Assembly (NCBI GenBank): GCA_011799875.1
Contig: CM022299.1
Location: forward strand, 215,022,070 to 215,086,069
Length of the DNA: 64,000 nt
Direction of reading: 5' to 3'
Origin: Thinopyrum elongatum
Taxonomy: Eukaryota; Streptophyta; Magnoliopsida; Poales; Poaceae
This document shows, one piece after another, positions 32,639 to 43,686 of the stretch. A program made the translations under genes and the position numbers. Under the pieces are notes generated by a model, which was not told where the DNA came from, searched no databases, and saw only the letters and a list, made by a program, of their open reading frames with translations. Every line of letters starts with the position of its first letter. Position 1 is the stretch's first letter.

Positions 32639-34057
32639 TGTTAAGACTTTGAATGTGACCCCGTGGGGATGCGAAAGCATTTTTTTGGAAGAAACTTCGC
32701 TATGATGTATTAAGTAACGTTGCACTCCCTTATGTCTCCTTCCCTCTGCTTTTCATGCGCCCACAACCCCTGAGCAGGGGTGGGTCGTTATCGTTATGCC
32801 GGGCCGTGGCGTCCGGCCAAGCTCAGGAGGTGGACACCTGCCGAAGACCTCAGGCCGCACCTACCCATAGGCTCGCTCAAGAGCGCCGCGCGAGGATCCG
32901 GACGCCAAAGTCTTGGAGAGGTGTGTGCGCGGGTAGGCCCGCGGTTGCTGTGGCCTGGGCCCTCAGGGCATCTTCAGCGCCACTGGGCTGACCCAAGCGT
33001 GCGCATCGTGCCTAGCCCCCGCTCGTGGGGCGCGACGGAGGCAGCCACGGGTGGCCCCCACCTTTCACAAAGACGGAAATCAAGAGAGTAAGCACCACAA
33101 GAAGAAGAAAGAGAGTCCCCCCTTTTCCAAATAAAGACACAAGAACTTCAAATTTATTCCAAGAAATGGCAAATTTGGTTACGAGAGAAAGCAAAGAACA
33201 ACAGCGTCCGGCACCTAAACTAGTCTTCCCACCTGCACGGAGCATGGGGTCTCCACTGGGCTTGGGCATAGTTGCTGATTGACCGTGTCATCCGGCAGCG
33301 CGGAGCATGGGGCTTCCACTAGGCGTGGGCATAGTCGTTGTAAGACCGTGTCGTCCACCAGCGTGGAGCATGGGTGGGAGCCCCTGTGAGGCTGGAGGGC
33401 AGCACTTAGGATACTCCGGGGTGTGTACAGCCCCACTCATTATTACGTGAGAGTGTCACGAACGGAGATTGGAGGGGCGCAAGGCGGCCGCCTTCCTCTC
33501 CGGTGGGGACCCCACCCCTGGCCTTCGGATTGCGCGCCAGCGAGTCTGAGGCGCTGGCAGCCATGGGCGGGGTATCTGACCTGGCAGCCGCCAGTGGACG
33601 GCGCGATGCGCCTCCACGCCGGTCACAGGCTTTGGACCCCTCCCGAGCCCTTGGGGTCTCGAGGCCCCCGGCGTCGTGTGGTTGTGGCTCAGGGGACCCC
33701 AGGCCCTCATGCGGCGCCCTGACCTCGCGGGCTTCTTAGGTCCTCGGGCCCCCTTGGGGCCCTGTCCTTACTCGGGGCACCACCACGCGCATGGTGCACC
33801 TCGGCGCGCTTAGTCCGGCTGCCGTTTCTCCGGCGTGCCGCGGAGGCGTAGTTCACCTGCATCCCAAAATTAGCATAACATGTTCCGAAAATATTTGTTG
33901 CATGGGGGGGGGGGGGTTTAATGGCTCGGTCGAGGCCCTGGCATGGGCCCGCTCGTTTCCTCCGGGCGTCGCGAGGTCTTGCCAGTCTCGAGGACCGGGC
34001 CAACGAAGGCCTGCCCTTTGTCAACCCCCTGGGTCTTCGGCCTCACCGATCGCCCCC
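32639..34057. other. Tat-N1 internal non-coding stretch
   Basis: 1.4 kb of GC-rich sequence without recognisable protein motifs on either strand. It includes an AT-richer patch (33060-33200) and a run of nine to ten G (33905-33914). This is where pol would be in an autonomous relative; no RT or integrase motif remains. Confidence 0.5.
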
Positions 34058-34659
34058 CTACCGACGGGTCATGATGGCCACGAGGTGGCTCGTCGCGGTG
34101 CCTCCTATGGGGGGGCGGGGGGCATCTGCCCTGCCTGAGGCCCGGGGGAGCGCTTCTTGGGCTGGAGGGGAGATCCCGCTCGCCTTCTTTCCGCCGCATG
34201 GCCCACCGGGTCCTCCCCAGAAGGATGAGCAAACACAGGCGGGGGGCACAGAGGCTCTGTACCCCGGCAGGCGACGTCGAGTAGCTCGGCGACCCAGTCG
34301 AGCCAAACGGCGTGGTCGCCATTGGCGAGGCGGTAGCGTAGTAATTCGCGCGCCATGAGGAGCGCGGCCTGCGCGCTCGTTAGCCCCTTGTCGGGCATGG
34401 AGGGACGACGCCGTGGCGACGCTGGCGGAGGGCTCGACGGCGCACACACTGCACCGGGTGGGGGGCGATGGTGACGAATCCTGCCATTGGTGATGGCATA
34501 CTAAGGGAGGCGGGGCACGGCGAGATACACCACGGCTGAATGACGCTGCCGGATCAGAACGCGCAGCCCACCGCTTGGCGCGGGCTCGCCTGGCCCTTGT
34601 CATGGGCACGGCAAGGCGTGGGCGAAGCAAGGCTGATGAGGAGGCGGGGCTTCGACACG
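34058..34659 (-). pseudogene. Tat-N1 gag-region remnant
   Basis: Downstream of the PBS on the minus strand, one frame begins with MTRARRARAKRWAARSDPAA (from about 34605), and another (34449-34105) has MPDKGLTSAQAALLMARELL and LDWVAELLDVACRGTEPL. The ALL-AREL-RYxLxxxxHxxWLDxVAEL text is typical of the gag leader region of grass Tat-like elements. There is no gag core, zinc knuckle or protease; the rest is deleted. The frame is mixed between these two ORFs. Confidence 0.5.
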
Positions 34660-34677
34660 CCCCTACCTGGTGTGCCA
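34660..34677 (-). other. Tat-N1 primer binding site
   Basis: The minus strand reads TGGCACACCAGGTAGGGG two bases after the LTR; grass Tat-like Gypsy elements have TGGCGCGCCAGGTAGGGG here. Confidence 0.65.
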
Positions 34678-34679
34678 AA

Positions 34680-35555
34680 TGTCGGATTCAGGGCTCCACA
34701 GACCCAAGAAGGTTCGAACTCTGGGGCATGTGTGGAGATCTCACCCTCTCTAGCCTCGAGCTTGTTGCCCTATAGCCTAGCCTCACCGGATACACGCTCG
34801 AGCGGGGAAGAAGATAGACACAACAGTTTACCCAGGTTCGGGCCACCTTGCGGTGTAAAACCCTACTCCTGCTTTGTGGTGGATTGGCCTCACGAGAAGG
34901 GTTGAGGATGAACTAGTACAGTGGATGAGCTGCCTCGCGAGGGCTCGGGGGGTGAGAATGAGTCAACCCATTCTTCGGTGGTGGCTAACCTATATTTATA
35001 GTGGCCTCGGCCCTCTTCCCTGGAAACTTAGGCAGGAAGGGATTCCACAACGGCTAATTTTAAAGGGGACAAGAGGTACATCCTATCCTGACAAAAGGTG
35101 GTCTTCTCCTGCAAAGCTTCTGGTCATGACGTAGTAGTGGGCTTGGCGATGACATCCGTCCTGCCGAGCTTGTGGTCTTGGTCTCGTTGCACCGGAATGG
35201 AAACCTTTGGGGGATTCCTTGGGAACCCACGTCTGTCCTTGCTCCCTTAACACCGTAAGGGAAACTGTCTCCTCTGCGCCTGCTGGCGCCCGCCTGGCCT
35301 TGGTCGTCACGGCTCACGTCATCATAGCCTCGTGAGGTTGGGCACTTGCATAGGAATCTCCGCTCCTCGGGAGGCAGCCTGGGGAGACCGCCCCCTCTGG
35401 AGGTCTTGGTGTTGTACACCTCGCGAGGCTAAGGGGCCCTCGCGAGGGTCTTGTCTTGGTAGTCTTGAAGATGGGCCGTACCGGGCCGTCGAGGGACCCA
35501 CGCCACGGGCCGCAGGCAGGCAAGTCTGGGTACCCTGGTTCCCAGAACGCCAACA
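34680..35555 (-). repeat. Tat-N1 5' LTR
   Basis: 876 bp, partner of 28440-29315; it ends on the plus strand with GAACGCCAACA. Confidence 0.85.
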
Positions 35556-35612
35556 AGAGCAAGGTTGATTCACATCCTGGAGTCCATACCCCCCCATATT
35601 CTAGCCTAATTT
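35556..35612 (+). mobile_element. Gypsy-B, 57 bp of leader after the PBS
   Basis: AGAGCAAGGTTGATTCACAT continues the PBS region of Gypsy-B that was interrupted at 28439. It is cut at 35612 by Tat-N2. Confidence 0.65.
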
Positions 35613-36555
35613 TGTCGGAATCGGGGCTCCGGGGACCCAAGAGGTTCGAACACTGGGTGCGCTCGCTGCATCCGCCCTACCCTAACGCTCAACCTCACGG
35701 CGACGCTCTGACAAGCACGAACTAGGAAGGAAGAACAGTGGACACGACAGTTTACCCAGGTTCGGGCCACCTTGCGGTGTAAGACCCTACTCCTGCTTGT
35801 CTGGGATTGCTTCGCGAGAGGTAGAATCAGAGTAGAAGGTTTGTGGGGAAAAGATCGATACTCACCTATGGCGACACCCTGCCCTCTTTTATATTAGCCC
35901 TGGTCCTCTTCCTTCGAAAACACTTGGCGGGAAGGGTTGCTACAACAGCCTATTTGAAGGGGGACAGGGGCGCAAGTTATCCTGACTAAAGGTGGTGTTC
36001 GCCTGCAAAAGCCTCCTGCTGTGACGCGCCGGTGGGCTCGGTGATGACCCCCGTCCTGGCGCTCCCATCACCTTGGTCTCCTTGCACTGATCAGGCAACC
36101 TTTGGGGGTTGCTTTGGGAACCGACGTGCTGGCCTTGCTCCCTTAGCACGAAAGAGGAAAGCCTCCTTATCCACGCATGCTGGCGCGGCCTCTGGCGCCG
36201 TTCGTCGTCGCGCGCGCGTCATCCACGTGGGGACGCAGGACCGCGTGACCCTGCTAAGCTGCTCTTGACTCGTTCGCCTCCACAAGGGGCCTCGGGAGGC
36301 AGCCTCGGGAGACCGCCCCGCGAGAGGGCCTCGTGAGGCTCCTGGTGATGCATGCTGATGCGCGCCTCGTGAGGCGGGGGCTTTGCGAGGGTCTTGCTCG
36401 TGAAGTCCAATGGTGGGCCACGCGTTGGGCCCAGGCAATGCGCCGCGCGCTGGGCTGCAGGCAGACGGGCCTGGGTACCCCCAGTTCCACGGGCCCGACA
36501 GTAGGCCCCAGGTCCGCGGTCCGCACGTCTTCGCTCGTTGGGGGGGGGGGGGTGA
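35613..36555 (-). mobile_element. Tat-N2 3' LTR and adjoining internal end
   Basis: The LTR spans 35613-36500 (888 bp; plus-strand borders TGTCGGAATC and GGGCCCGACA). On the minus strand the PPT CGGACCTGGGGCCTAC (36516-36501) precedes it, making this a 3' LTR. Internal sequence follows to 36555, where Copia-2 is inserted, and resumes at 45725. It has diverged strongly from the Tat-N1 LTR in the middle. Confidence 0.75.
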
Positions 36556-36925
36556 TGAAAGGATCGAGAAGAGGGGTCTAGAGGGGGGGGGGTGATTAGA
36601 CTCTCAACAAGCAAAAGTGGAAATTTTTAAGTTCTTCAAGTTGAGGTAGAGTTTTAGCACAAGTTTAAGCATTCACAATACATTTCAAGCAAGCATGGAA
36701 AGAGTAAGAGCAGTGGAAAGAGTAAAGCATGCTAATTGCAAGAAAGTAAAGGGATGGGATTGGAGTGTGCAAACGCAATTAAGACACGGAGATTTTTGGC
36801 GTGGTTCCGGTAGGTGGTGCTATTGTACATCCACGTTGATGGAGACTTCAACCCACGAAGCGTAACGGTTCCGCGAGTCCACGGAGGGCTCCACCCACGA
36901 AGGGTCCACGAAGAAGCAACCTTGT

Positions 36926-37138
36926 CTATCCCACCATGGCCATCGCCCACGAAGGACTTGCCTCACTTGGGTAGATCTTCACTAAGTAGGCGATCTCCTT
37001 GCCTGTACAAACTTCTTGGTTCAACTCCACAATCTTGTCAGAGGCTCCCAAGCGACACCTAACCAATCTAGGAGACACCACTCTCCAAAAGGTAATAGAT
37101 GGTGTGTTGATGATGAACTCCTTGCTCTTGTGCTTCAA
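36926..37138 (-). other. 70-codon leader ORF in Copia-2 3' LTR
   Basis: An open frame starting MKHKSKEFIINTPSITFW and ending SPSWAMAMVG, in the part of the LTR transcribed after the TATA box. The same 70 codons are open at 44528-44740 and 51490-51702, with about five amino-acid changes among the three. I recognise no domain. It could be an upstream ORF or chance. Confidence 0.4.
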
Positions 37139-37415
37139 ATGATAGTCTCCTCAACACTCAACTCTCTCTCACAGATTTGGCTATGGTGGAAAGATGATTT
37201 GAGTGGAAAGCAACTTGGGGAAGGCTAGAGATCAAGATTCTTGTGGTAGGATTGGAATATCTTGGTCTCAACACATGAGTAGGTGGTTCTCTCTCAGAAA
37301 ATGAGTAGTGGAAGTGTAGGCACATTCTGATGGCTCTCTCTCATATGGAGAAGGGGGTGGAGGGGTATATACAGCCTCCACACAAAATCCAACCGTTACA
37401 CACATTTGACCCAAC

Positions 37416-37798
37416 TCTGTTAGACCAAATAGAAGAACTCGGTGAGACTGATTTAGTTCAAAATGTGAACATTAGGAATCTCAGTGGGACCGACTGGAAC
37501 AACTCGGTTGGACCGATGTGCTAGGGCTTGGGAAAAACCTCATCTCGGTGAGACCGATTGCTTGAACTCGGTGAGACCGATTTTAGCAAAGAGCAAACAG
37601 AGTTGGTCAAGCAAACTCGGTGGGACCGATTGCACATTTTGGTGAGACCGAAATAATTGCAACAGGCAACAAAGAGTTTGCAGGGCCATCTCGGTGAGAC
37701 TGAGATCCGTGTCGGTGTAACCGAATTGCTAGGGTTTCTGGCAGTGGCTATGTCAAATGAACTCGGTGGCGCCGAATGGATCATTTTGGTGGGGCCGA
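37416..37798. promoter_or_regulatory. TCGGTNNNACCGA palindrome array, Copia-2 3' LTR
   Basis: Twelve copies in 383 bp, starting at about 37416, 37439, 37481, 37504, 37545, 37568, 37617, 37639, 37691, 37712, 37763 and 37786. The consensus is a 5-bp inverted repeat around three variable bases (GAG, GGG, TGG, GTA, GCG). On the minus strand the array is directly upstream of the TATA box at 37366. Confidence 0.9.
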
Positions 37799-38147
37799 GT
37801 TTGACTTTGAGTTTTGGACATATTTAGAATGAGAAAGTGGCTGAGGGGTTTGGAGCAATATCACTATGCACTTTGAGCAAGTAGACCATTAAGCAACACC
37901 TCATCCCCTTTTAATAGTATTGGCTTACCTATGGACTCAATGTGATCTCGGATCACTGAAATATAAATGAAGAGTCTTGAGCTTTTGCCAATCTTCGTCC
38001 TTAGCATTTTGAAGGGGTTCCACATCCTCTTGTCCTTACCACGCCATTGTTGAACTCATCTGAAATATACTAGATAAAAGTATTAGTCCAACAAGAGATA
38101 TGTTGACATTAATTACCAAAATCACCCAGGGAGCACTTGTGCTTTCA

Positions 38148-40154
38148 ATCTCCCCCTTTTTGGTAATTGATGACAATATACATCAAAGCTTTAGATTAAA
38201 GATATACATGATAACAAGTAAAGATTTGGAGAGACATGTAACATGCATAGGCCCCCCTACATGTATGCAATCATGTAAAGATAGAATATAAGAACATGTG
38301 AATGCATAAGCATGACAGAGCAAGCAATGAGTTACATGCATCTTGGCTATATGCATCGGAGCAAATGATGTGTATAGGAAGTGTACCTCCATGTTCATGA
38401 ATCCTTGCAAACAATATGTACATCAGCAAAATATCATCATGCACAAGAGTATGATGCATATACTTACCTTGTGGTCTTGGGCTGGCTTTAGAAGGAGTGG
38501 ACTTGAGAAAACAAGGTTAGATAACACAAGAACACTCTAGATAAAGCAATTTTAGGAAACCACAAGAGTACCAAGACTGGGATGACATGTAATGGGTGAG
38601 TACTAGGTACTCTACTTAGATACTGACATGTCCCCAAAGAATTTAAGGATATGCAATGAATTCCAAAGATTCTCTTCCCTAGATATGGACTCTTTCTCCC
38701 CATGGATCTGATATTGGATAATGGGAGAAGGTAGGGTAAGAGAAAATCAGAGCAAAAAAGGGTAATATTAACCACGGTCAGAGCAACAATGATATGCAAT
38801 AACAATAACTAAGATCAAACATATTGGCATGTCTTTCCCCTCTAAAAGACATGTGACTTCTCTCCTCTTTGTTTTACTAGCATATGGAAGAGCTTAGATG
38901 TGCTCATATGATAAGCTTTGATGTGCTCTCTCTCCCCCTTTGACATCAATTTCCAAGAAGGGCACTTCTGGAGCATGAGTCAAATAGGTGTGGTCCTTGA
39001 GACACACTACGAAGCAGCATGTAGTTTAAGATGCGGGTAGAGGATAAGAATCATTGAGTGGAGCTGGAGAAGAAATTAAATATGCAATGGCAAAAAGTTT
39101 TCTCATCAGTGAGGTCAGTAACGCCGATCTGTTTCCATCGGTGACACCGAGTTGGCTGTGTCATGGATGATGCATATCGGTCAGACCGGGTTTGTCCATG
39201 TCGGTTGTACCAATGAACTGTCTACAAGATATCCTTGTAGTTCGGTCTAGACGATAGGCTTGGATTGGTGAGTCCGAGTTCAATGCAGAGGAAAAGTTTT
39301 GTCAACCCAGCTCACTTGGCAAATGAAATCTCACAAGGATTTGCAAGGAATTAACTGAAAGATTTGCAATGAATTAACTGAAACACAGAAAAAGAGAACT
39401 AGATGAAGGTTTTTTTTGATAAGGGGAACAAGACAGCAAGAAATATATGCAAGAACACAAAGTAAGTGAACAGAGAAACACTAGAGAACTTCATCTAGAA
39501 GGGGTTGGCGACAAAGTCACCTATGTTAGAGTATATTGACTTAGGAGTCAAGTGAGATCACTTGATCATAGGTCATACTCATCATTTAAGCTCAAAATGG
39601 GGTTACCATTTTTCGTTTAAGCATTTTGATGTATTCACATCTCGTTGAGTTGCTTTGTCTCATGTCTTGGAGCAAAGCTTCTCTAAGATGGAATATCATA
39701 CCTTGGGTTGTGATGTTGATCATGTAGTTGAACTTGTGTTGGATGAACAAGGTCGATGTAGTCCATCAAGAGTTGGGAGCACCCCTTATAGTTTGAGTTC
39801 ATCTTCCTACATGGGTTAGTCTTGCAAGGAAGAGCACTTGTGTATCCAAAATGACAATCATGAAACTTAATATCAAATGAAATTTGATATATTGAAATTG
39901 TCAAAGGATATGTTGAGTGAGTTCATGCTTCCTTGTCTTCAACATCCATATAGTAGGGACTTGGTGATGTAAAGATTGCTCAAAATGTGAGTGACTTGCA
40001 ATCTCATAGATTTGGGTTTATCCAAGTACCTACAAGGGTTAGATAACATGCAATGGTACAAGTATAGATCCGAGACATACGATCATCATCATAAGAGAAA
40101 TATCAAGGATTAGACAAAAGAGGCTCATGCCATGCATGTATCCAAATGGAGTTT
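38148..40154 (-). other. Copia-2 non-coding region between pol and 3' LTR
   Basis: AT-rich with no family-like ORF. PPT at 38148-38161 (minus AAAAAGGGGGAGAT) next to the LTR; a second PPT-like tract at 38925-38943 (minus TCAAAGGGGGAGAGAG). Both are preceded on the minus strand by TTGATG/TCAA-type text. Isolated palindromes of the LTR type lie at 39138-39215 (TCGGTGACACCGA, TCGGTCAGACCGG). Unlike Copia-3 there is no extra ORF here. Confidence 0.6.
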
Positions 40155-43100
40155 CTACTCCAAGTTTGAGGCATCAATGATATTTAATTCACCTCTCAAA
40201 TGGAAAAATACTTTCTCATCAAGCGGTTTGGTGAATATATCAGCCAATTGCTTATCGGTACGAACATGCTTAAGATTGATGTCACCTTTAGCAACATGAT
40301 CTCGAATGAAATGATGACGAACTTCAATATGCTTAGTTCGAGAGTGTTGCACGGGATTGTGAGCAATCTTAATAGCACTCTCATTATCACAAAGCAATGG
40401 AAAATGTTTCACATGTATCCCATAATCCTTAAGGGTTTGGGTCATCCAAAGTAATTGAGCACAACATGATCCGGCGGCAATGTATTCCGCTTCGGCGGTG
40501 GATAAGGATGCCGAGTTTTTTCTTCTTGGAGGACCAAAACACAAGAGATCTACCAAGAAATTGACAAGTACCCGAAGTGGACTTTCTATCAACCTTGTCA
40601 CCGGCATAGTCCGAATCGGAGTAGCCAACAAGATCAAAAGAAGATCTCTTAGGATACCAAATGCCAAAGTTTGGTGTATGAATTAAGTATCTCAGTATCC
40701 TTTTCACAACCTTAAGATGACATTCTTTAGGGGCCGCTTGATATCGTGCACACATGCACACACTTAGCATGATATCGGGACGGAAGGCACATAGATATAA
40801 CAATGAACCAATCATAGAGCGGTAAACCTTTTGGTCAACCGGTTTGCCATCCTTAGTCAAGTCAAGATGTCCACTAGTAGGCATGGGTGTTTTCATACCT
40901 TTGCTTTCTTGCATGTTGAACTTCTTAAAAAGGTCCTTGGTATACTTTGTTTGAGAAACAAAGGTACCTTCCTTAGTTTGCTTGATTTGCAAGCCAAGGA
41001 AAAATTTGAGTTCACTCATCATAGACATGTCAAACTTCTCCGACATTAGCCTTCCAAACTTTTCACTAAAATGGGGGTTAGTCGAACCAAATATGATATC
41101 ATCCACATAAATTTGGCACACAAATAATTCACCATTAACCCTTTTAGTAAAAAGTGTAGAATCAATCTTCCCAATTTCAAAGCCTTTTTCAATAAGAAAC
41201 TTGGTCAAGCATTTATACCATGCTCTAGGAGCTTGTTTAAGACCATAAAGAGCTTAGTGAAGTTTGTAGACATGATTAGGTTTCTTAGGATTTACAAAGC
41301 CAGGAGGTTGTTTAACATAAACTTCCTCCTTAATTTCACCATTTAGAAAAGCACTTTTAATGTCCATTTGGTATAAAGTGATATCATGGTGATTGGCATA
41401 AGCAAGTAAGATGCGTATGGACTCAAGTCTAGCAACTGGGGCATAAGTCTCACCATAGTCCATACCTTCGACTTGAGTGTAGCCTTGAGCGACGAGATGG
41501 GCCTTGTTATGTACAACTTGTCCATCCTCATCTTGCTTATTCCGAAACACCCATTTGGTTCCAATGACATTGTGGTTGTCGTCCGGCTTTTCAACCAATG
41601 TCCACACTTGATTCCTCTCGAAATTGTGTAGCTCTTCATGCATAGCGTTTACCCAATCCGGATCCTCAAGAGCTTCTTCAACCTTCATAGGTTCAATACT
41701 AGAAATGAATGAGTAATGTGCACAAAAGTTAGCCAAACAAGTTTTAGAGCGAGTAATTCTCCCGATTTGAATATCATTAAAGATTTGTTCGACGGGATGA
41801 TCTCTTGAGACTCTTGCTCTAACTCGTGAGAGCTTTTGTTTGGGTCGGGGTGGAACATCGTCTTCATTGTCTTCTTCTTCTTCTTCTTCTTGTCCTTCTT
41901 CGTTATTGTTGGTGTTGTTGTTCTCTTGTGGAGGTGGAGAAGGAGGTCGATGAGGTTCATCTTGTTGTACTTCCTCGTTTCCTTCATCTTGATGTGTTCC
42001 ACTTGTGGATGCCTCCAAGTCAACTTGTGGTTCACCTTGTCGTGAAGTTGAGGCTTCCACTTGAATGGACGAAGTACTTTCCTTCACCTCCATTGGACGA
42101 ACCTTGCCAATAGACAAGTCTTGAATTGCTTCCGAAGGATCTTTGTCTCCTACATCAATTGGCAATTGCTCTACTTGCGAGCCGTTAGATTCATCAAACA
42201 TCACATCTACCGTCTCTTCAACCTTTCGGGTGAAATTGCTGTAGACACGGTAAGTGTGAGAGTTTAAGCCATAACCGAATAGGAAACCTTCATGAGATTT
42301 AGGGGCAAATTTCGAACGATGATGCTTATCAAGAATGTAACACTTTGAGCCAAATACTTGAAAGTATCCAGCTTGGGGTTTGTTACCGGTGAGAAGCTGG
42401 TATGCCATCTTGCGTAGAAGCTTGTGAAGGTATAGTCGATTTGTAGCATGACAAGCTGTCTCAACCGCTTCCGCCCAAAAGTGTCTTGGCATCTTGTACT
42501 CATCGAGCATCATTCTTGCCATCTCGATAAGTGTCCGATTCTTCCTCTCAACAACTCCATTTTGTTGAGGTGTGTACGTAGCCGAGAACTCATGTGAAAT
42601 CCCTTCTTCGTCAAAGGTATCCACATTGGCGTTCTTGAACTCCATTCCGTTGTCGCTTCGAACCTTCTTGATCTTCACTTCAAATTGATTTTGGGCCTTC
42701 CTAGCGAAGTTCTTGAAGATCTTTTGGACCTGCGATTTATCATCAAGAAAGAACACCCACGTAAATCTTGAAAAGGCGTCAACAATGACCAATCCGAACA
42801 AGTTACTACCGAGACTCTTGTAGGCGTTGGGACCAAAAAGATCCATATGAAGTAGCTCAAGCAGTCTTCTCGTGGTCATGATGTTCTTCACGGGATGACT
42901 TCCTCCAACTTGTTTTCCTACTTGACAAGCACTGCAAAGTCTATCCTTGTCAAATATGACATCTTTAACACCAAGGATATGATCACTTGTAATAAGCTTA
43001 TCAAGATTTCGCATGCCCACATGACTTAACCTTCTATGCCATAACCAACCTTTGGAAGATTTAGCAATTAAGCAAGTTTGAGGTTGAGCTCTCTTAGTGA

Positions 43101-43686
43101 AATCAACAATATATAGATCACCTCTACGGATACCGGTAAAGACCATATTATGATTATCTCTTCGAAACACTTGGCAATCTACTTCAGTGAATAGAACATT
43201 AAAACCGAAATCGGCTAGTCTTGATAGGGAAAGTAAATTGTAGCCAAGAGATTCAACGAGCATAACATTTTGGATAGAGCTATCATGGGAGATGGCCACC
43301 TTACCAAGGCCAACCACCTTACCCTTTGAGTTATCACCAAAAGTGACATACTTTTGGGGACCATCATTTTCAGCGAGCTCACGAAACATGTCCTTGTCTC
43401 CGGTCATGTGATCGGTACATACACTATCAAGAACCCATTCCTTTCCTCCAGCCATGTAACCACGAAGGTTAGCCATAAGACCAAAGTGTCTCATTGACTC
43501 ATCAAGATCAAAGCCAGCATCATCATCCTCATCATAATATCCATGTTCAACATCATCATGTGATAGATCATCACCTAGAGAGAGTGATTCATTAGATGTA
43601 TGACCATGACAATGTGCATGTTTATGAATTCTAATGACTTGTGAAATGATGCTACTAATGACTCCAACATCTCCTTTGGCACGCAT
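40155..43686 (-). pseudogene. Copia-2 pol: protease, integrase, RT, RNase H
   Basis: The main frame runs 43686-41254 and continues to about 40500. Protease has [11 protein letters not shown] at residues 86-96: the family's DSG is DSV (Gly to Val, codon 43422-43420). Integrase has the zinc-domain text [16 protein letters not shown] and CSACQVGK, then [31 protein letters not shown] and [15 protein letters not shown] with Asp, Asp, Glu intact. RT has [15 protein letters not shown], a TAA stop in place of the Lys of LHKALYGLKQ (41256-41254), then CQIYVDDIIFGS. RNase H has VGYSDSDYAGDKVDRKSTS, a frameshift near 40520, then LSTAEAEYIAAGSCCAQLLW and the end GELNIIDASNLE (stop 40155). Confidence 0.95.

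Larger units (their letters stand above)
28440..35555 (-). mobile_element. Tat-N1, non-autonomous Tat-like Gypsy
   Basis: Two 876-bp LTRs (28440-29315, 34680-35555) enclose 5364 bp. The plus-strand borders read TGTYGGATTC...GAACRCCRACA. Orientation is minus because the PBS-like TGGCACACCAGGTAGGGG follows the right LTR on the minus strand (34677-34660) and a PPT GGGCCAGGGGGCTAC precedes the left LTR on the minus strand (29330-29316). The target duplication is AGAGC/GGAGC with one mismatch. A gag remnant lies near the PBS; there is no protease, RT or integrase. A long ORF on the plus strand is therefore antisense to the element. In the first 301 aligned LTR bases I count 22 mismatches, mostly transitions, so the copy is old. 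Confidence 0.8.
36556..38147 (-). repeat. Copia-2 3' LTR
   Basis: 1592 bp. On the minus strand: palindrome array (37798-37416), TATA box TGTATATACC (37373-37364), then a leader with two overlapping ORFs (37138-36926 and 36950-36732), a run of C (complement of G at 36583-36592) and the LTR end. The layout is the same in the copies at 44158 and 51357. Confidence 0.9.

Noticed and set aside
37416..37798. CRISPR-like array of short repeats
   Set aside because: Repeats are degenerate palindromes with irregular, non-unique spacing inside a plant LTR; there are no cas genes and the genome is eukaryotic.
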